In this document: positions 8,734-14,283 of the stretch, one piece after another | Layout of the letters: each line of letters begins with the position of its first letter | How positions within the stretch are numbered: the first letter of the stretch is position 1 | Origin: Cyclostephanos tholiformis | Lineage: Eukaryota; Bacillariophyta; Thalassiosirophyceae; Thalassiosirales; Thalassiosiraceae | Length of the DNA: 14,283 nt | Direction: 5' to 3' | Assembly (NCBI GenBank): GCA_036939975.1 | Contig: JALLPB010000604.1 | Location: 1 to 14,283, forward strand | Translations under genes and position numbers: made by a program | The notes under the pieces: generated by a model | Told to the model about the DNA's origin: nothing | Databases searched by the model: none | Seen by the model: the letters and a program-made list of their open reading frames with translations, nothing else

Positions 8734-9006
8734 TCATTCTTGCCTCTCTTGATACTTTGGCAGGTTCATTTTTACAGCTACAAAAGGATTATTTGTGTTG
8801 TGGGCCCTACTCCAAAAATAGTGCCAAAGGTTGTCCCTTTCTTCCTCTAACTTGAAAATTGAGCCTGTTTGGTTTACTTGTTTGTGCTTCAGTCTCCAAG
8901 TTAACAGCCACCACAGGGCTGCACTCCCAGCAACAAAGCATACAACAATCAACAAACATGATATACAATAATTAGGCATTTGTCGTAAAAGTAGAAAAGT
9001 TATCAT
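8734..9006 (-). other. Unrecognised ORF with one hydrophobic segment
   Basis: This minus-strand frame of 90 codons has a hydrophobic stretch (YCISCLLIVVCFVAGSAALW) that could span a membrane. A charged part containing FKLEEERDNLWHYFWSR follows. The hydrophobic part is encoded by DNA rich in TTGTTG-like words that could equally be intron sequence ending in an AG (GGGAGTGCAG). I do not recognise the charged part. It lies between two other doubtful frames on the same strand. It is kept as a candidate exon, not a gene. Confidence 0.2.
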
Positions 9007-9026
9007 GATTACTATTTTTTGACTAT

Positions 9027-9245
9027 TTATGTTATGATGTGTGAAGGAATCATTGCACTTGATGGTTGCTGGTTGTGATAGTCATCAGCATCAGAAACAG
9101 AACCATGCCACATACCAAGGTTTTCTTCATCATTGATACCATGACAATAATCATTCTTGTTTTTGGCATCACTTCCATTGTTGTCACCATCATCCACATC
9201 ATTGTTATTGTCAATGCTGTCCTCATCACTCATTAAATTTGCCAA
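9027..9245 (-). other. Acidic Asp/Asn-rich ORF, doubtful
   Basis: The minus-strand frame reads MANLMSDEDSIDNNNDVDDG and continues with further Asp/Asn-rich residues. The upstream sequence in the same frame, across a stop, also looks coding (TLAIKEPKNGSSKKFLANL). Acidic low-complexity tracts like this occur in many protein linkers. It may belong with the two frames at 8328-9006 as remains of one multi-exon gene. No function can be assigned. Confidence 0.2.
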
Positions 9246-9249
9246 AAAC

Positions 9250-10200
9250 TTTTTGCTGGAGCCGTTTTTGGGCTCCTTGATGGCCAGAGTAAATTAGCAA
9301 AACTGAGTCACAGTGGCATTGCCCACAATGTGTGGATGGAGCGCATGCCATTGGCTATGACAAACAGGGTTTGGAAGCATGAACATGACAACATCAAAGT
9401 CAATGATGTTGTCGTGTTGGAAATACCATGGTTTGTGTGGTGCGTGGATGGAAAACTATTATATTTTATGGTAGATAAATATGAACTCCTATGTTATATG
9501 CTTTCTTGTTGCCAAAAAACTTATTCAAACCAACTTCTTTTACTTTGACGATATGAAAAAAATAAACCGACCATGAATTTGGATGCAGCCACATTGCCCC
9601 CCTAAACATGACGGCCAATTTGCGACCAATAGGCCGTGTACAACTACACACCATGATCATCAATATCATCACATAGATCTCTTGACAATGACCATTTTTG
9701 ATGGAGCTACAGCCTTCTGAACTAATGATGAATCCAATTCTTTTAGTTGAATCCAGCTAGGGCAGCCAACCAACTGATTTTGTTTGACAAATTTACTGCA
9801 CTTTATCATGGTGATGTTGTGGCTGTGAAAATCTTTGCGGGTTGTGTTTTGAGTTTTGAACTGGGTCTTGATGTAGGAATAGTACAAAAACTATTTAGAC
9901 TAACTAGTCTAACTTAGCCTTTTTAAAGTACTTTGCTTTTTAAGTTTTAGAAATTTGTGGTCCATTCAAGTCTATCCAACTGGACCTTGCTTTGTAGTCC
10001 CTTGAAGCCCATGAAATTATGACTGATGGCTGGATACATGCTCTACTATTAGTACTACAAGGAAACTATGGGTGGTGCCAAAAAGTGCAGGGTGTATCTC
10101 CAGATGCAAAAATAAACTGGGCCCTCCCTGAGGACCAATATCACCTGGTGTGGATGGGTGGGTTGCTTAAAATCTACTTACTAGCCCCTGCCAGCAGTCA
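9250..10200. other. No supported gene
   Basis: The stretch contains scattered short frames on both strands (for example 9330-9548 + and 9669-9887 -), none with a recognisable motif. A short palindrome, TTAGACT-AACT-AGTCTAA, lies at 9895-9912. This stretch is immediately downstream of the tyrosine recombinase remnant and may include that element's 3' noncoding end. I could not find terminal repeats. Confidence 0.35.
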
Positions 10201-10202
10201 TG

Positions 10203-11383
10203 TCATTGTGGTGCAAGTGCACACCCTAATTCCAAATGAGCCCCCTCACTCGGAGCAGGTGCACATTCTTTGAGCATAGTATACTTCCATCTGCCTATCT
10301 TCTGGATTTGTGTGTCTGAGTACCCGGACAATGTGAGAGCATTTGTGCCTCCAGCCTCCACCACAAAGTGAGTGTGTGTTGATCCTTTAGATAGATATTC
10401 TCATGTTGATGGGTAGTTGAGCAGCATTGCCTCCATTTTTAACCTTTGCCGATGTCATTCCCAGTGATATTGTAGATTGTAGCGCACCCTGTCAAAGTAG
10501 AAGCAAAAAACAGTGCTTTGTGATCCCTGCTGCTCTCACAAATATGCATGACCCGGCATGCCAATGCCTTCACTGGACAATTGAATGCCTCCAAATTTGC
10601 TTTGTTGTGCATGAATACCCCTTTCCAACCATACTTCTGGTAGTTGAGCTTTAGTGTGGCACTCACTGCTGTCATGATAAGGGAATAGAGAGCATGACAT
10701 GGGAGACTCCATAGAAGTCCGTGCTTGTCTGTTTTGAAGAAAGTCACATCTTTTATTTTGAATTGGACTGTTTGTTTTTTGGCTTGTTCACCCCAGTTGC
10801 TCTGATGCTTAATGCAATATTTCCCTATGCACAAAAAACAAAAGATGATAGAGTGCAATGAGTGATAAGTCACCAATGGCCTGGGCTTGTATGGATCCTG
10901 ATTTCCCATGACCCACTTAGATTAGCAGCTCAGGTACATCTGCTTTGACAGATAGTTTCTTTTGTGTAGGAGGATCAGATTTCATATACCTATCCAGCAT
11001 AATTTGAAGTGCTGAAGTGCTGGGAGGAATTTTTCAGACCATATAATCTTTGTTGGGTTTTTATTGCAGGCCAGAGGGATTGTCTGGCCTACAGCTGTGA
11101 TAGCACCAGTGACCATGCTACTCTGGGCCTGTTGTCTGTATCCATAGAACCCTGTTTGTGTGCGTGCTTCAAGCCCTCTGAGTCATCAGACTTGTGTGGT
11201 ACTATATGGGACCTGCTGTAGGTGCAGATCCATGCCCAGGTGTTTGATGAAGGCAAACCAGTATTGCCAATGCATCTCCCTCTTGTTGGCAGTTACCTCC
11301 AGTTGTCCAGTGAAAAATGCTTCATCCTCAAAGTGGAAATCTTGTGTGTAACCACCGCACAGTTGCAGTGGTAGATGGTCCAA
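10203..11383 (-). pseudogene. Tyrosine recombinase (DIRS/Crypton-type), broken
   Basis: The N-terminal SAM-like part reads REMHWQYWFAFIKHLGMDLH and continues, after a frameshift, with VTGAITAVGQTIPLACNKNP and RYMKSDPPTQKKLSVKADVP. The catalytic part is in the longest open frame (10439-10909), with QTVQFKIKDVTFFKTDKHG and NLEAFNCPVKALACRVMHI. The tail beyond it reads INTHSLCGGG, NALTLSGYSDTQIQKIGRW and MLKECAPAPSEG. Such enzymes integrate the circular element by site-specific strand exchange through a Tyr nucleophile. Here the expected His-x-x-Arg box reads HSLC and the expected KEY near the end reads KEC, so both key residues seem lost. Several frameshifts and stops confirm a pseudogene. The YR family call is strong on motif order; substitution calls depend on remembered relatives. 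Confidence 0.65.
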
Positions 11384-12715
11384 GATTGCTGTTGGGGCAG
11401 AAGAAAATTATTGTTGAACAAAGTGAGCAATTCTACATCAGATGAACATTTCCATTTGGGGGTGCTGCCAAATGAGCAAGATGGCATGTAAGCAATTCTG
11501 TTGCATGTTCCCTCAATGTGCACTGGTGTTAGTGGGCATGTGTGCATAGTTTTAAGCAAAGCACAAGGGCCTTGACAAGTTGTTCAGCCACTAATGATTG
11601 TTTGGATGCCAGCCACATTACCAAGCTCACTGTGGGTGAGTTGTCACACTAAACAAGATTACTTGCTTCTTGTGGATATTAGGGCACATTTCTTTGATTA
11701 CCAGCCATAATATCATCAACCCCACCATTTCAAGGCCAGAGTTGGTGAGTCTGCCAGTAGGATTAGTTAGTGAAATGATGTCTTGTTTGATGTCATTAGG
11801 CCATTTCTATCAAGACATTGTTGAGGTGCACATGGAGAGTTCCCCAAGAACAATTTGGCATCATGGCCGGATACATCAACTATTCCAATGTAGTCTGGCC
11901 CATCTGCCACAAGCTCCTGGCATTGGGTGGATTCAGTAGTGGATACCCTGAGCTGTGTCCAACATCCCTCAAGTGCTGTGATGATGGTTGGATTGTGGTG
12001 TAGATATACATATGCTGGGCAGTGTCTCAGAAACCTGTTGCATTGTGACAGTAGCCCTCATCCTGCTGGGATGCGGGGGAAAGCATGCCAATTTTTGACA
12101 ATGGTGGGTTCAAATTCACCAAAAGGTATCCCCCCACCCCCACCCTGTCTTTTTCCGGTTCTTATCCAACCCCTGAGGACAGTTAGGAGTTTCTCATGTT
12201 TTGCTGATGTGAGCCACAATGTTTTACTCTTGCTATCAAAATCAAACCCTGGGTTTCATAACTTTCTTCCCCTTTTTGTAATTTTTTCTTAGAGATTGGG
12301 TTGTTTCCATTGTCCTCATCTGGCGGGTAGACATCATAGATGCCATGCATGATCACGTTGGCAACATGGTGGAGTTGCTTCTAAGATACCAGGATTACCA
12401 GGAATATGAAGTCATCTACATAAACCTTGACCATGTATCTGAATTCCAATGAACTCAACCCCATCTCCAGCAGGGCTTGGTACTCTGGTGCTCTGTTGAC
12501 ATATGCTTAGTGCCATTTTGGCATATTCTGTGGCAATTTCATGTGATGTTTTGGTGACTGCCCAAAAGTTTGGTGGGGATTCCACCCATCCCATTTGCAG
12601 CAATGTTGGAACCATAAGAATGATTGGCATCCTCTTCTCCTGTGTGAGGATGTAGGCAAAGTTCTACTCCTCCCCCTCAGCACAATCCATTGAGCCTGAG
12701 GGAAGTTTGTAACAT
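11293..12715 (-). pseudogene. Reverse transcriptase-RNase H, broken
   Basis: Pieces in successive frames read NFAYILTQEKRMPIIL, then LQMGWVESPPNFWAV, then RYMVKVYVDDFIFLVI. The YVDD at 12411-12422 is the catalytic box of reverse transcriptases. They continue with MHGIYDVYPPDEDNGNNPI, FDFDSKSKTLWLTSAK and LRGWIRTG. RNase H-like pieces follow: GIVDVSGHDAKLF (nucleic-acid-binding Asp region), NPTGRLTNSGLEMVGLMIL and ILFSDNSPTVS. The last open frame ends at 11293 (CAVVTHKISTLRMKHFSLDN). In a functional copy the two domains would copy element RNA into DNA. At least five stops or frameshifts are visible. The N-terminal RT motifs are missing to the right, where the sequence changes to the GTTAC-rich block. 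Confidence 0.7.
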
Positions 12716-12806
12716 TTGTAACACTTCGTTACGTTACACTAATGTTACAAAAAGTGTGTTACCATAGTAATATATGTGTTACTAGGAATAATAGGTAAGT
12801 TACGAT
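12706..12806. repeat. GTTAC/GTAAC palindrome-rich block
   Basis: About 100 bp are studded with GTAAC and GTTAC words. They include a perfect 10-bp inverted repeat, TTTGTAACAT (12706-12715) with ATGTTACAAA (12742-12751), and an imperfect pair GTAACACTT with AAGTGTGTTAC. The block starts exactly where the reverse transcriptase fragment loses its upstream part. It could be the remains of a short inverted-repeat (MITE-like) insertion. No target-site duplication was confirmed. Confidence 0.6.
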
Positions 12807-12820
12807 GTTATAAAAAAAAG

Positions 12821-12846
12821 ATGGAATCATACGACTATGATTCCAT
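12821..12846. repeat. Perfect 10-bp stem, 6-nt loop hairpin
   Basis: ATGGAATCAT, a six-base spacer ACGACT and ATGATTCCAT form a perfect inverted repeat. It lies 30 bp past the stop codon of the minus-strand gene, hence in its probable 3' untranslated region. It could form an RNA hairpin in that transcript or be part of the adjoining palindromic block. Confidence 0.7.
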
Positions 12847-12875
12847 ACCCCTACTCGCTCTCATTGCTGCTTTGG

Positions 12876-14094
12876 TCATTGCTCTCGTTGCTCACCCTGC
12901 TCGCACCTTGCACGTCCCATCTTGTGATGACTTCCGCCCCAGTCTCGATACTTGCTGCTGCTCTTGTACTTCTTGTTGCCGCGACAACAAGCATGCGCGC
13001 CGGGGCTGGGTGTGCTGCCCTCCTGGCTACTGAAAAGCTCGATGGGCTTTTTGGTCTTGGTCCGCTTCATCGCGGTCTTGAGCTTTGCCATGAGCTTAAC
13101 CTTCAATTCAATGATGGTGTTGAACTGACAGTGTTCAATGCTCTTGTAACAAGTGGGGGGGACATCTCTTTGGGGGTACGGGGTCATCTTCATGATCACG
13201 TTGCCCGTGCACTGATTCTTGAGATGAATCTCCAGGGGTTTCCCCCAGAAGAGGTCTCGAGCATTGACCTTGTTCTTGTCCCCAAGGATCGCCTGCATGA
13301 CCTGGTTGAAGGAGCGCACTTGGATGTGAGTATCCGAGTACTTATCCCCCATAATTTTCTTGAGGTGCTGCTGAGAGAAGAGGAAGGCATCGACCGGACG
13401 GCTCCACAAGATCATGAAGCCGTCCGAAGAGAGCAATGCGTTAGAGCCCCCCTCTGGCACAATGCCAGTGAGGTACAGGGACACAATGCAATAGTCCGTT
13501 GTCCCCTCCGAGTCGAACAAAACGGCATAGACATCCTTGGTGCCAAAGCCGTGTAGCTTCGACACTGTGCGGGTTGACGGAAGGAAGTTGCCCTCGGTCT
13601 CGCCGGTCATTGGCTTGCCGGCGGCGGCCTTGCACTTGGTGGCTGCAGCGGCAGCGGCGGACGCCTTAGCAGCGGGCTTGGCACTCATCTCTTGGGGGGG
13701 GACGTTCATTTCGTCTTTGTCATCAACGTTGTCGCCGTCGAGATGTCCTGTGATGAAGATGAGGGAAAAAATCAAAGGGCGATTAGACATATGACAATAA
13801 ACAACAATCAACAAATGAGATGAAAGCAAACGCGGTTTTACCTTGTCTCCGCGCTCCGGCAAGAGCTGATTCGAGGTCAAATGCTGAGGCAAAATCTTTG
13901 AAATTTTGCCTGAAGTTCCGCTTCTGTTGATCAGGGAACCAGCGCTCTTGAATGTTGTCGATGTTATCATACGACTGGTCTTCGGTGTCGACCTTGCCCT
14001 CCAGCACAAGCGTGTGTAGTTTTTGCTTGTCATACTTACCCCACTGCTTTGTCTTGGGGACCAAAAGCGAGGGGAGGGACGAAAAAAAAGCGTG
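12876..14094 (-). CDS. Unrecognised two-exon protein, 5' end unresolved
   Basis: Exon A ends at 13842 and exon B covers 13747-12876, with a 94-bp intron (GTAAAA to CATCACAG, phase 1) joining ARRQ-G-HLDGD. The N-terminal part (KTKQWGKYDKQKLHTLVLEG, then IQERWFPDQQKRNFRQNF) is charged and aromatic, like a small helical DNA- or protein-binding domain. An Asp-rich piece and an Ala/Lys linker (KPAAKASAAAAAATK) follow, then about 180 residues with VYAVLFDSEGTTDYCIVSLY, SSDGFMILWSRPVDAFLF and NARDLFWGKPLEIHL. The tail is basic. The layout resembles a lineage-specific hypothetical family multiplied in diatoms, but I cannot name it or assign a function. The frame opens after a TCTCTCTCTAG at about 14095, a good splice acceptor, and no in-frame ATG precedes the conserved-looking part. 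An upstream start exon (an ATG ends near 14195) is likely but the donor is weak. Confidence 0.6.
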
Positions 14095-14235
14095 CTAGAG
14101 AGAGAAAGAGGATTTTTTGGAGTTGGAGTGAATGTCATTTTCTGTTGCTTCCGTGTAGTTCCACAGTGTTCTTTTTTTGTGGAGAAGAATACATGTTGCG
14201 AAACGTGTCCACTAGTGTCTTCGCAAAAATTCTTG

Positions 14236-14283
14236 TTTCTTCAACTTGGCAACTTGGCTGCCAACTTCGAACTTGGCAACCAA
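14236..14283. repeat. Short AACTTGGC repeats at the right edge
   Basis: The last 50 bp contain several AACTTGGC or AACTTCGAACTTGGC words and a TTGGCTGCCAA near-palindrome, as overlapping direct and inverted copies. The array may continue beyond the window. It lies upstream of the minus-strand gene, in its likely 5' flank. Confidence 0.6.

Larger units (their letters stand above)
10203..12715 (-). mobile_element. DIRS-like retroelement remnant (RT-RNase H-tyrosine recombinase)
   Basis: Read right to left, the minus strand carries fragments of reverse transcriptase (about 12715-12200), RNase H (about 12190-11290) and tyrosine recombinase (about 11383-10203), with many stops and frameshifts. 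RT followed by RNase H and a tyrosine recombinase in place of an integrase is the hallmark of DIRS-type retrotransposons, and closely similar proteins are abundant in diatoms as I recall them. The 5' end is lost: the RT palm starts abruptly next to a GTTAC-rich palindromic block at 12706, without the upstream fingers region. No terminal repeats were found. The element is dead, given the broken frames and substituted catalytic positions. The order and motifs are seen directly; the DIRS name is an inference. Confidence 0.65.

Noticed and set aside
12837..13556. Plus-strand frame of 239 codons
   Set aside because: It lies entirely opposite the second exon of the minus-strand gene, whose reading has better protein character and joins to the first exon through a proper intron.
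12876..14138. Single unspliced minus-strand frame of 420 codons from the ATG at 14138
   Set aside because: Before 13747 this frame reads Ser/Arg/Thr-rich junk and through an intron-like sequence, while the overlapping frame at 13842-14094 gives a far better sequence and splices in phase.
1..14283. CRISPR array, bacterial operon or insertion sequence
   Set aside because: Spliced introns, copia-like gag and DIRS-like pieces mark eukaryotic nuclear DNA; the repeats found are diverged tandem arrays without regular spacers.
1..14283. tRNA or rRNA genes
   Set aside because: No cloverleaf with a T-loop GGTTCRA-like signature and no recognisable rRNA core sequence was noticed on either strand; a covariance-model scan was not possible.

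Overview
This is eukaryotic nuclear DNA, most likely from a diatom. The best gene has six short GT-AG introns (68-96 bp). The flanks hold decayed retroelement pieces whose readable protein fragments resemble diatom Ty1/copia ('CoDi') gag and a diatom retroelement with reverse transcriptase, RNase H and tyrosine recombinase. A large secreted chitin-active protein would suit a chitin-producing centric diatom such as the Thalassiosirales, but the genus is a guess. Family assignments come from recognising motifs by eye; no search was run.

Layout. 1-2.5 kb: a minus-strand copia-like gag split in two, with its coiled-coil N-terminus at about 2.16-2.52 kb and its core at 74-784. About 1.3 kb of low-complexity, apparently unrelated DNA lies between them. 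2.5-4.0 kb: degenerate coding scraps, an exact 26-bp direct repeat, then diverged tandem repeats with periods near 150 bp and of 80 bp. 4099-7398 (+): a seven-exon gene for a 938-residue secreted protein. Its order is signal peptide, copper lytic polysaccharide monooxygenase (LPMO), two CBM18 hevein-like chitin-binding modules, a GH18 chitinase with intact catalytic motif, a small Cys-rich module and a Thr/Pro/Lys/Arg repeat tail. 7.4-10.2 kb: 3' flank, unrecognised ORFs of doubtful status and noncoding AT-rich DNA. 10.2-12.7 kb (-): a broken DIRS-like element with RT (YVDD box), RNase H and tyrosine recombinase in that order. 12.70-12.85 kb: palindromic GTTAC-rich DNA and a perfect 10-bp hairpin. 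12.88-14.09 kb (-): a two-exon gene of an unrecognised family with an unresolved 5' end. The right edge has short AACTTGGC repeats.

How the genes relate. The only gene whose function can be stated is the LPMO-CBM18-GH18 protein, which joins oxidative and hydrolytic chitin cleavage in one secreted chain. It sits in a transposon graveyard in which every recognisable retroelement piece lies on the opposite strand. Nothing indicates a functional link between this gene and the right-hand gene.
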